Below are positions 56,142 to 62,907 of a stretch of DNA of 64,000 nucleotides, one piece after another. The notes beneath the pieces were generated by a model. That model saw only the letters and a list, made by a program, of their open reading frames with translations, was not told the DNA's origin and did no database searches. A program made the position numbers and the translations under genes. The stretch spans positions 58,699 through 122,698 of the forward strand of contig CAZBWO010000010.1 of assembly GCA_964495885.1 (NCBI GenBank), read 5' to 3'. Within the stretch, counting starts at the first letter, position 1. Every line of letters starts with the position of its first letter. This DNA comes from PALG01 sp964495885 (GTDB lineage Bacteria > Bacteroidota > Bacteroidia > Flavobacteriales > Flavobacteriaceae).

Positions 56142-56429
56142 CTATAAACTTTCATCCATATCCTGTCTTCCAATGATTGCCATGATTTCAACAACATCAT
56201 CATTGATTCTGTAAAATATACTATCAGATCCACAGACGCATCTTCTGTACCCTTTTTTTATATAATCAACCGACTCAAATGAAAACGGCTGTTTCGCAAT
56301 TAAATCAAAATACTCAAAGAAAGTATCGAAATATTTATCGGCTTGTTGAACCCCGAACCTGATTACGCCATAACGGTGAATACGGATCAGGTCGTTTTTT
56401 GCTTCATTGCTTAACTTGTAATCAGCCAT
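56142..56429 (-). CDS. parE: ParE/RelE-type toxin, cassette unit 6
   Basis: 95 residues of the ParE-RelE fold: KLSNEAKNDLIRIHRYGVIRFG at the N-terminus and GYRRCVCGSDSIFYRIND, then VEIMAIIGRQDM at the end, the usual strand pattern of ParE toxins (gyrase poisons or RelE-like nucleases). It overlaps the antitoxin gene by eight bases (56422-56429). A toxin-antitoxin pair within one unit is characteristic of large integron arrays, where it stabilises the array. Confidence 0.85.
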   Translation of the reverse strand: MADYKLSNEAKNDLIRIHRYGVIRFGVQQADKYFDTFFEYFDLIAKQPFSFESVDYIKKGYRRCVCGSDSIFYRINDDVVEIMAIIGRQDMDESL

Positions 56430-56661
56430 TAGGTAATGACTTGGATTGTTTTAAAATATCAGCTTTTGAATCTGAGGTAAATCCGCTTTTCTCGGCTTTC
56501 TCAAGTTTGGCCCTGATCCAATCAATCCGAGCTTGTTGATTTCTTGCTTGTCTAATTAAATCATTAACAAGTTCACTTTTGCTTGAGTATTCCTTGCTAT
56601 TAACTTGGTCTTTCAACCAATCATCATTTGGTTTTGTGAAAGAAATGCTTTGTCTGCCCAT
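56422..56661 (-). CDS. parD: ParD-type antitoxin (ribbon-helix-helix)
   Basis: 79 residues. The first half is an RHH DNA-binding domain (QSISFTKPNDDWLKDQVNS, YSSKSELVNDLIRQARN). The second half is a charged toxin-binding helix (DWIRAKLEKAEKSGF). The antitoxin comes first and overlaps the toxin by eight bases, the standard order for autoregulation. Promoter elements must lie between here and site 7 within about 60 bases. Confidence 0.85.
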   Translation of the reverse strand: MGRQSISFTKPNDDWLKDQVNSKEYSSKSELVNDLIRQARNQQARIDWIRAKLEKAEKSGFTSDSKADILKQSKSLPNG

Positions 56662-56720
56662 GAGTATATTTTGATGTAAAAATACACCAAAAATGATTCA
56701 GTTGCAAATATTTCGTATTG

Positions 56721-56779
56721 TTGCCAACGGTCCTGGCTATAACCCTGGCGACGACCGGGGATAGGCGTTGTTGTGCTTA
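56721..56779 (-). repeat. attC-like site 7
   Basis: CCAACGGTCCTGGCTATAACCC opens and CCGGGGATAGGCGTTGTTGTGC closes: a compact consensus site. The outer flanks TGCCAAC and GTTGTGC do not pair with each other but with the far ends of their own units. Confidence 0.85.
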
Positions 56780-57367
56780 GTTGTTATTATAAAATTCTGT
56801 GTTATTTTTCAATATATTCTTTTGCTGAATATTTAATTTATCCCAGTTGGATTTATAAAATTCAAGGATTTCAGTTCTTGAATCTGATTCTTGTCCATAA
56901 TTTTCTATCATTACAATTCCGTAATGAACAGAACTTAATTTGTTCGAGCTTGGGCGTTTGTCAATTTTCATTCTCGATTCAACATATTTTTGAATTTCAG
57001 GCACAGCATTTTTGTCATCTATTGCGAACAAAGCCCAGAGAACATAGGCGATTTGAATTCTTTTCTCTTTCAGTAAGGACAAAATAAATTCTGTTGATTC
57101 CTTATTTCCAATTTGCGCTATTGTTAAAATACTAATTGCCTGTAAATCTTTATTCCCAAGATTGATACATTTTTTAAGTGCTTTTAGGCTATTAGTTGTT
57201 CCAATTTCTCTCAAAGCAATACCAGCTTGTTGTTTGGTATAAAAAGAAGAATTCTCATTATTTAAAATAGAAATCATAGAAGATTCATTGAATGCTATTC
57301 CTTTTTTCTTAAAATGCTCTAACATCCATTTTTTACTCAAATCGTTTATTTCGAATCTCTGTCTCAT
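56777..57367 (-). CDS. HEAT-repeat protein, cassette unit 7
   Basis: About 196 residues from the ATG at 57367 (MRQRFEINDLSKKWMLEHF); a GTG four codons earlier falls in the site. Repeated helical pairs of HEAT type follow, for example KQQAGIALREIGTTNSLKAL, NKDLQAISILTIAQIGNKES and IAYVLWALFAIDDKNAVPEI. Such scaffolds bind proteins or nucleic acid. The stop TAA adjoins the core (TAAGCACAAC). Unit ends GTTGTGCTTA and TAAGCACAAC are perfect inverses. Confidence 0.7.
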   Translation of the reverse strand: MRQRFEINDLSKKWMLEHFKKKGIAFNESSMISILNNENSSFYTKQQAGIALREIGTTNSLKALKKCINLGNKDLQAISILTIAQIGNKESTEFILSLLKEKRIQIAYVLWALFAIDDKNAVPEIQKYVESRMKIDKRPSSNKLSSVHYGIVMIENYGQESDSRTEILEFYKSNWDKLNIQQKNILKNNTEFYNNN

Positions 57368-57372
57368 CCAAT

Positions 57373-57568
57373 TAAGCACAACGGTTTGTTTATGGTTTGT
57401 TGCGGGAAATCAGATATGATTTTCCGCCGTAACCGAAAGATAACAAATTGCAAGGACACGAGCGCAGCGAACTGGCGCAGCAATTCCGATTAAGACACGA
57501 GCACGAAGTGCGAACTGGCCGAAGGCAATTCAATCGCAATTAATTATACACGGTGTTGTGGTTAGTTT
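57373..57568 (-). repeat. Long attC-like site 8
   Basis: AACGGTTTGTTTATGG opens and ATTATACACGGTGTTGTGG closes, with about 150 bases between. The centre contains two imperfect copies of GACACGAGC-N-GCGAACTGGC (about 57452 and 57500) with local hairpins. Its length recalls the long attC repeats of Vibrio. No ORF is convincing inside. Confidence 0.75.
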
Positions 57569-58590
57569 TTCTTTCTTATGATTTTCACAATTCGATTAAT
57601 TATAATTTCCGATAAATTCCATTCATACCCTTCAAAGTCTGTTGTGTTTATAAACTGAATTACCACAGTATCTATATCTTTATGATATTCCGCGAGACTT
57701 TGATAACCAATGACTAAACCACCGTGATTATATTCGTAAGGATATAATTCCTGTTCTCTTTCTTCAAATACAGAACCATCATTCAAAGCTCTTAGGAATG
57801 TTCCCACATCCTCTGCGGTTGCTAACATTCCAAAGTCACGGGCTTTAAAATCTTCATCAATTCCTACATAATATCCACTCATTACATCGTTCAAATCAAC
57901 ATCGTTAATAGAAAAAAATGTATTTTTCAATTCAAGAGGAATCAAAATTTTTTCTTTGATGTACTCGTTATGATTGTATCCTAAAACCTTATCCAAAATC
58001 CTTCTAAGCAACAAATAATTGGTGTTAGAATATTCATATCCTTCGTCTGGTTTAAAGCTAGCAGGTAAGTCTAAAGCAAAATCTAAGGCATTTTTACCAT
58101 TCTCTTCTTCGTTTTCCCAAAATGCTGGATTATCTGTAAAATTTGGAATTCCTGAACGATGTTGAATCATCATTTTCAATGTGATTTCATCGGCATTTTC
58201 AATTCTACCCTTGAGCTCTGGGAGGTAGTCGGTGAGGGTTTTATCAAAAGACAAACGTTTTTCCTTTACCAATTTAGTAGCTATTACTGCGGTATAAAGT
58301 TTGCTAATGCTGGCAATCTTAAAGAGAGATTTTGGGTCGGCTGGTATTTTCTTTTCTCTGTTTTTCCAACCGCCTGTATAGTAAGCTGGTGGTTTCCCTG
58401 CCTGGTCTACGTAAACAATCATTCCATCAAATCCATGTCCTATGGCTTCATCAACTTGTTCTTGAATGGTATCTGGTAGTGGTAAAATCCAAGCCTTTAC
58501 CAAAATCCAAGGAACGAAAAATAATGAAACTACGGTTCCAACAAACAATAATGCTCTTAGAATCCATTTGGCTCTTTTATTTTTTATCAT
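57562..58590 (-). CDS. Beta-lactamase-fold serine hydrolase with membrane anchor, cassette unit 8
   Basis: 342 residues. An N-terminal anchor helix (WILRALLFVGTVVSLFFVPW) is followed by a class C/esterase domain: SxxK as SISK in KIASISKLYTAV, YxN as YSN in YEYSNTNYLLL, HRSGIPNF, and a late HGG in EYNHGGLVIGYQ. All expected catalytic residues are present. At over 1 kb it is the largest gene of the array. The stop TAA adjoins the core (TAACCACAAC). Unit ends match inversely 12 of 14. Natural substrate unknown. Confidence 0.85.
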   Translation of the reverse strand: MIKNKRAKWILRALLFVGTVVSLFFVPWILVKAWILPLPDTIQEQVDEAIGHGFDGMIVYVDQAGKPPAYYTGGWKNREKKIPADPKSLFKIASISKLYTAVIATKLVKEKRLSFDKTLTDYLPELKGRIENADEITLKMMIQHRSGIPNFTDNPAFWENEEENGKNALDFALDLPASFKPDEGYEYSNTNYLLLRRILDKVLGYNHNEYIKEKILIPLELKNTFFSINDVDLNDVMSGYYVGIDEDFKARDFGMLATAEDVGTFLRALNDGSVFEEREQELYPYEYNHGGLVIGYQSLAEYHKDIDTVVIQFINTTDFEGYEWNLSEIIINRIVKIIRKKN

Positions 58591-58646
58591 TTCTCTGTTT
58601 CAGTATACGCTTTTGTGTTTGGTTTTATAATTCAGGATACGTTTTC

Positions 58647-58792
58647 AAATTAGCCACAACGGTTTTGTACAACCCCTCGTTGATTGGTTTCAAGGTACAA
58701 ATTATTCAGGTGAGGGGAGTGGTTTATGTTGTAAACAGTTGTTTCGGTTATTCGTTTGTCATGCAATGGGAGTTAGGTATTGTTATACCAAG
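58647..58792 (-). repeat. Long attC-like site 9
   Basis: CACAACGGTTTTGTACAACCCCTC opens in two steps (positions 58656-58679), with GAGGGG forming the inner stem at 58712-58717. It closes with AGTTAGGTATTGTTATACC. The closing half differs from other sites (ATTGTT instead of GTTGTT). Confidence 0.65.
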
Positions 58793-59334
58793 TCTTTAAA
58801 TCCGCTAAATATTTCATTTAAGTCAATCTCTTTTATTTCAATACCATCTTTATTTTCAATTTTACTCCTAAAAATTATTTCCCAAAAGCTTCTTTTATAA
58901 AAATAATATGGAATAGATACTCCTTCTTCAACTAGATAAACCTTTGACTTTAAAATTTGATTGTCTTTTAGATATTGAATCTCTCTACCCCTAAGGCCAT
59001 CTCTTAAAAAGTTCTTTATTCCTTTAATGTTTTCTTTTTCAAATTCAAGTCCTGGCTCACCATAACTTTTATCTTCGTAAAAATCATATTTATTGAAATA
59101 CTCACCTTCTAAATGTAAATTGTAGCCTGGTACTTTCGGGTCAAATACGGTTAGATAAATTAAAAGATCCTTTTTCAGATATCCCACTTTAATTTCCAAA
59201 TCAGGATTTTCACTTGATGGTTTGTAAATTACTTCTTTGGTATCATTAATATTTTTAGAACGAAATACTCTAAATCCATTTTTTTTAAAGATAGGATCTA
59301 AAAAATCTTCCCATTTATTAATTTGATTCACCAT
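58783..59334 (-). CDS. Unknown soluble protein, cassette unit 9
   Basis: 183 residues, no signal or membrane segment. N-terminus MVNQINKWEDFLDPIFKK, then alternating strands (ENPDLEIKVGYLKKDLLIYL). It ends EIDLNEIFSGFKDLV. The pattern is that of a small alpha-beta protein, family unknown. The stop TAA (58783-58785) lies in the site core TATAACAAT. Unit ends GTTATACC and GGTTTAAC match inversely 7 of 8. Confidence 0.6.
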   Translation of the reverse strand: MVNQINKWEDFLDPIFKKNGFRVFRSKNINDTKEVIYKPSSENPDLEIKVGYLKKDLLIYLTVFDPKVPGYNLHLEGEYFNKYDFYEDKSYGEPGLEFEKENIKGIKNFLRDGLRGREIQYLKDNQILKSKVYLVEEGVSIPYYFYKRSFWEIIFRSKIENKDGIEIKEIDLNEIFSGFKDLV

Positions 59335-59347
59335 TTATTACAGATGC

Positions 59348-59406
59348 GGTTTAACGGACCTAACTATTCCTCTAGTGCCGCTTGGGGATAGGTGTTGTTG
59401 GCAACA
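59348..59406 (-). repeat. attC-like site 10
   Basis: TTAACGGACCTAACTATTCC opens and GCTTGGGGATAGGTGTTGTTGGCAAC closes. Compact site. Confidence 0.82.
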
Positions 59407-59411
59407 GGTTT

Positions 59412-60224
59412 TTATTCTTCACCACTGTAAAATTTATCAATATCTTTTTCAAATTTTTTATAATGTCTTTTCCAATAATCTTTATTCTTGTCTAATGTTT
59501 TATAGTCAATCAATTTTGGAACTAATTCATTCAAATTATTTTCAATCTCTATCTTTTCTTCATTTGTTTTGATAAGCCTTTTGATTGAAAATCGAATCAA
59601 TTTGATTAATAGTTCAGTAGCAATTTTTTCATATTCTGAGAGAATCTTTATTAAGTTGAATTCTGACCAAATATCATTTTCATCTATGACCGTTATTTTT
59701 TTACCTGTTTTTTCTAATTGCATTTGAACAATTCTAAAACTCGTTGTTTTATTAATTTCAGAGTTTTCCTTTCTTTCGGTTTTGCTATATTCATAATCAA
59801 CTGTATGTGCACCAGCAATTCCTCTCAATTTATAGATGTCCAAATCATTGAAAATTTGCCTTATTTCTTTTCTACTAGAGTAATGTAGAAGTACAGCAAT
59901 TTCTTCAAAGGCGCTCATTTGTAAATAGACAGCATTGAGGATTCCGTACAATCGAATGTTTGTTTCACCAAAATCATTGTTTTTATTTTCCAAGTCGCCA
60001 AGTTGATACATAAAAGCACTAATAATAGCATATTCAGTATCGTCAAGTAAATCGACGCTAGCTCTAAATCTTTTCCAATCTGTTTTCTTTTGGAATTTTA
60101 ATCTTTTTTGAAATTCTTTTTCAAAATCATTTGAATATCTTATTTCGTTTTCTGCGATTCTAAGTATCAATAACAGAAAATCTGTTAATTGTTCTTTATA
60201 AATGATTTCTGTGTTTTTATTCAT
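59412..60224 (-). CDS. Unknown helical protein with HEPN-like RGIAGAH motif, cassette unit 10
   Basis: 270 residues, almost entirely helical, cytosolic. In the middle, DLDIYKLRGIAGAHTVDYEY contains Arg-x5-His, matching the Rx4-6H motif of HEPN RNase or toxin domains, in a helix-rich setting with preceding LQMSAFEEIAVLLHY. That would suit an RNA-cutting toxin or defence protein, but the family is not recognised. Very basic and AT-rich compared with core genes. Unit ends GTTGGCAACA and TGTTGCCAAC are perfect inverses. Confidence 0.6.
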   Translation of the reverse strand: MNKNTEIIYKEQLTDFLLLILRIAENEIRYSNDFEKEFQKRLKFQKKTDWKRFRASVDLLDDTEYAIISAFMYQLGDLENKNNDFGETNIRLYGILNAVYLQMSAFEEIAVLLHYSSRKEIRQIFNDLDIYKLRGIAGAHTVDYEYSKTERKENSEINKTTSFRIVQMQLEKTGKKITVIDENDIWSEFNLIKILSEYEKIATELLIKLIRFSIKRLIKTNEEKIEIENNLNELVPKLIDYKTLDKNKDYWKRHYKKFEKDIDKFYSGEE

Positions 60225-60257
60225 TTCAATTCAATTGGGCGATGCCTGTGTCAAAGT

Positions 60258-60526
60258 TGTTGCCAACGGTCCTGGCTATCCCTCTGGCCTTGTCTCCGAC
60301 GAGCCTACTACGTAGGCGAGAGGAAGACACAGGGCGGCTGATTCGGCAGATCCCGTTTTGCAGGGCAAAAGCGGGAAGCAGCTTTCAAGCTGCGTTAGAA
60401 TCAGCTAGCATTGGGGCCGCCGTGGGTGCTTATTCCGTTTAGTTTTTTAGTTTTTATAAAGTTAAGAATTTTACAATGATCTAAATGCGCTCGCTTGGGG
60501 ATAGGCGTTGTTGTACTTAGTTATTT
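60258..60526 (-). repeat. Long attC-like site 11
   Basis: About 255 bases. CCAACGGTCCTGGCTATCCCTCTGG-type opening, a centre with nested hairpins (GCCTACTACGTAGGC, GCAGCTTTCAAGCTGC, CCCGTTTTGCAGGGCAAAAGCGGG region), then a run shared with sites 12 and 13 (CCGTTTAGTTTTT to AAGTTAAGAATTTTACAAT) and GCTTGGGGATAGGCGTTGTT. Open frames here repeat between copies and are not genes. Confidence 0.8.
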
Positions 60527-61089
60527 ATTTCTTCAAGCCTCTTTTTAATTCCCTCCATATTTCTTAAGGGATTGTATAATGATGAATTTTTCATTACTAG
60601 CACGAGGATTGACATTTCTTCATCATTCAGATCCTCAAGCTTCTTTTGAAAATAGAAATTTGAAGCGTTTTCTATTCCAATATTTTCATTTGCAAAATCA
60701 TAAATTTGTGCGAAGTAGCTCAAACACTTCTCTTGGGAAAAATCTTTTTCAAGTTTCCAACTTAAGACATAGGTATTTGTTTTAATCCTAGAATTATAGA
60801 GTTCAAAACTCATTCGTGATACATAGAGACAGGGACATACTTTATTGCTAGTGCCTCTTAATCCGTCAAAAAATTTTCCATTGGTATTTGTAATCTCGTT
60901 AACCTTGTTGAAGGTTTTTATAAACTTTTGAGGGAGTAGTTGAGTATTTTCAATATTTGATTTTAGTTCATTCAATTCATTTTCATCAAATGGGCTATAT
61001 AAGTCGCTTTTAAGGTATTGGATAAATAAAAATGCTAGAATCACAATGGAGACTAGAATTTTAAGAAAGATTTTGAGCAGCTTTTTCAA
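60517..61089 (-). CDS. Membrane-anchored protein with partial GT51 transglycosylase-like end, cassette unit 11
   Basis: 190 residues. An N-terminal anchor (LLKIFLKILVSIVILAFLFI) and a soluble domain follow. Near the end GIENASNFYFQKKLEDLNDE, EMSILVLVMKNSS and LYNP echo the GT51 order (aromatic-F-GK, dL-xx-E, L-N-P-x-YNP) of penicillin-binding proteins. The front half of GT51, with the catalytic Glu, is missing, so peptidoglycan polymerisation is unlikely. The start codon is TTG at 61089. Unit ends match inversely 16 of 17, the longest near-perfect pair but one. Confidence 0.6.
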   Translation of the reverse strand: MKKLLKIFLKILVSIVILAFLFIQYLKSDLYSPFDENELNELKSNIENTQLLPQKFIKTFNKVNEITNTNGKFFDGLRGTSNKVCPCLYVSRMSFELYNSRIKTNTYVLSWKLEKDFSQEKCLSYFAQIYDFANENIGIENASNFYFQKKLEDLNDEEMSILVLVMKNSSLYNPLRNMEGIKKRLEEINN

Positions 61090-61091
61090 TT

Positions 61092-61392
61092 AAATAATTA
61101 AGTACAACGGTCCTGGCTATCCCTCTGGCCTTGTCTCCGACGAGCCTACTACGTAGGCGAGAGGAAGACACAGGGCGGCTGATTCGGCAAGCACCGTTTT
61201 GCGGAGCAAAAGCGGGAAGCAGCTTTTTAAGCTGCGTGAGAATCATTAGCAGAGCCTGTCCTGAGCTTGTCGAAGGAGGGCCGCCGCCAAGGTTCAATCC
61301 ATTCCGTTTAGTTTTTATGTTTTTATAAAGTTAAGAATTTTACAATGATCTAAATACGACGCTTGGGGATAGCCGTTGTTACCTCTTGTTTT
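61092..61392 (-). repeat. Long attC-like site 12
   Basis: Nearly the same as site 11 for its first 100 bases and last 75. It differs by an extra stretch, CCTGTCCTGAGCTTGTCGAAGG (61256-61277), a REP-like motif seen in many bacterial genomes. It closes with GCTTGGGGATAGCCGTTGTTACC. Confidence 0.8.
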
Positions 61393-62053
61393 TTTTCAGT
61401 TGTCTTTTTCGTTTTCTCATTGTTTTCTTATCAAGAATCTTGGTTATCGTCGTCCTCCCATAATAGTATCGATAAGAAATAAAAGGCACCTGAGTGTGAA
61501 ATTCAGATTCATACTTTTGATAATTTATAATAAGCTTTAGATATTTTATAAAATCTAAAACTCTACCTGCCTCATTAAGTTTTTGGCTTTCTAGGTCGCA
61601 ATATCCTTTTAAAGAACGTTTCTCAGGTTTAATTATATCGAAAATATCATACCTACAGTAATGATTCTCTTTCCATTTTGGAATCAAGTTGCAACTGGGT
61701 ATGTCATTAATTGAGTTGTTTCGTATGTATTGAAATAATAAGTTACTTGTTTCTTCAGGGATTGTATAGGTCTTTTTGAATTTCTCTCTTTTATTTCCAT
61801 CATTGTTCTCCACAAAAAAGGTTATTGAAGATTCTATTTTTCCATTGTTCGAAAGTTCAATTAGTGCAATATTTGTATAAAGCCTAAAGACATATTGATT
61901 TCTCTGATTTTCAATTTTTGGGATTTCAAATAATCTGCTAATACGATTTGTAGTAAAAAGGAATGTCGTATCACTTTCTTTTGTAAAATCGACGTTTTGA
62001 CAAATCAAATGACTTGAAATTAATAGAGGTAGTATCAGTGGAAGGTTTTTCAA
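61379..62053 (-). CDS. Secreted protein of unknown function, cassette unit 12
   Basis: 224 residues with a signal peptide (LPLILPLLISSHLICQ). The rest is mixed alpha-beta with cysteines in DIPSCNLIPKW, NHYCRYDIFD and LKGYCDLESQ. It ends in a lysine-arginine rich tail (KKTMRKRKRQLKKNKR), which may bind nucleic acid or the cell surface. The start codon is TTG at 62053. The stop TAA is inside the site (GTAACAACGG). Unit ends match inversely 14 of 15. No family recognised. Confidence 0.6.
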   Translation of the reverse strand: MKNLPLILPLLISSHLICQNVDFTKESDTTFLFTTNRISRLFEIPKIENQRNQYVFRLYTNIALIELSNNGKIESSITFFVENNDGNKREKFKKTYTIPEETSNLLFQYIRNNSINDIPSCNLIPKWKENHYCRYDIFDIIKPEKRSLKGYCDLESQKLNEAGRVLDFIKYLKLIINYQKYESEFHTQVPFISYRYYYGRTTITKILDKKTMRKRKRQLKKNKR

Positions 62054-62273
62054 AATAAGAGGTAACGGTCCTGGCTATCCCTTTGGCGGCGTTTGGGCGG
62101 CCGGTTCGGCGAGCACCGTTTTGCGAAGCAAAAGCGGGATGCGCAGCAACAGAATCAGCTAGCGTTGGGGCCGCCAAGGTTCAATCCATTCCGTTTAGTT
62201 TTTTTGTTTTTATAAAGTTAAGAATTTTCAATTACCTAAATACGACGCTTGGGGATAGGCGTTGTTACCTGCT
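62052..62273 (-). repeat. Long attC-like site 13
   Basis: Opens GTAACGGTCCTGGCTATCCC. The central part is a shortened version of sites 11 and 12 (GAGCACCGTTTTGCGAAGCA, then the same AT-rich run), ending GCTTGGGGATAGGCGTTGTTACCTGC. Confidence 0.8.
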
Positions 62274-62279
62274 GGCTTT

Positions 62280-62660
62280 TTAATTCAGTTTTATTTCAAT
62301 CGCTTTGTTTTGAATGTCAATTTCAATCCATTCCGAGTCAGATTCTAATTCGGGAATTGTTTCGGTCAAATCCAATCCTTTTGCATATTTACTCAAAGCT
62401 TTTTGTCCGAAATGTATAGTCGCTTTATATTCAGTTTGTCCTGTTTTTCCAATCCACGCTTTAGTTTCTATTTTCCGTTTGTCATTCACGTGTTTTTTAG
62501 TCAACTGGTTGTCAGTCGGAAACCACGAAACTCCATCACACCAAAACCATTTTAATTCGGCATCATCGGATTCAGTAAACTCTCGACAAAGTCGAAATTC
62601 CAATCGAGTACAGAATTCCTCGTTAAAAGTCGTTTCAATATTTTGTTCAGCGTTTGTCAT
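62280..62660 (-). CDS. Unknown small protein, cassette unit 13
   Basis: 126 residues, acidic, cytosolic. Features are ELKWFWCDGVSWFPTD (tryptophan-rich) and a beta-rich end (SEWIEIDIQNKAIEIKLN). A similar pattern is seen in small proteins of unknown function from Bacteroidota cassettes and plasmids, but no domain can be named. Unit ends GTTACCTGC and GCAGGTAAC are perfect inverses (9 of 9). Confidence 0.6.
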   Translation of the reverse strand: MTNAEQNIETTFNEEFCTRLEFRLCREFTESDDAELKWFWCDGVSWFPTDNQLTKKHVNDKRKIETKAWIGKTGQTEYKATIHFGQKALSKYAKGLDLTETIPELESDSEWIEIDIQNKAIEIKLN

Positions 62661-62670
62661 TTTTCAGCTT

Positions 62671-62907
62671 GCAGGTAACGGTCCAGTATAATGCTCGTGT
62701 GGCGGTTGGGCGGCTCGATTTGCAAGAGTCAAAAATGCGGTAGCATTTTGTGGGAAGCAGCGTGAAGCGCTGCGTGCGAATCAGCCGTATTGGCAAGCCG
62801 TCTTAACGAGATTTATCGGAACCTTTAATTTTGAATTAAAAGTAGGAATAATAAATCAGTTACTTATAAAGCCATACGCATTATACATTGTTGGGCACTG
62901 ATTTCTT
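62671..62907 (-). repeat. Long attC-like site 14
   Basis: GTAACGGTCCAGTATAATGC opens and GCATTATACATTGTTGGGC closes. GTATAATGC and GCATTATAC form a nine-base stem. The centre has hairpins such as AATGCGGTAGCATT and GCAGCGTGAAGCGCTGC. Same design as sites 11-13 with a different stem sequence: covariation in the arms argues that the fold, not the sequence, is conserved. Confidence 0.8.

Noticed and set aside
56057..56233. N-terminal extension of the unit 5 ORF up to 56233
   Set aside because: It translates the attC-like site and part of the ParE gene in another frame; the ATG at 56056 begins a normal membrane protein.
57452..57530. Repeated GACACGAGC...GCGAACTGGC pair in site 8 as a possible CRISPR or separate repeat family
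   Set aside because: Only two imperfect copies, with no regular spacers; they fit inside the hairpin structure of the attC-like site.
60242..60442. Open frames on both strands within sites 11, 12 and 13 (also 61061-61328 and 62083-62283)
   Set aside because: They are translations of the conserved repeat core, explained by the shared hairpin sequence, and differ in frame between copies.
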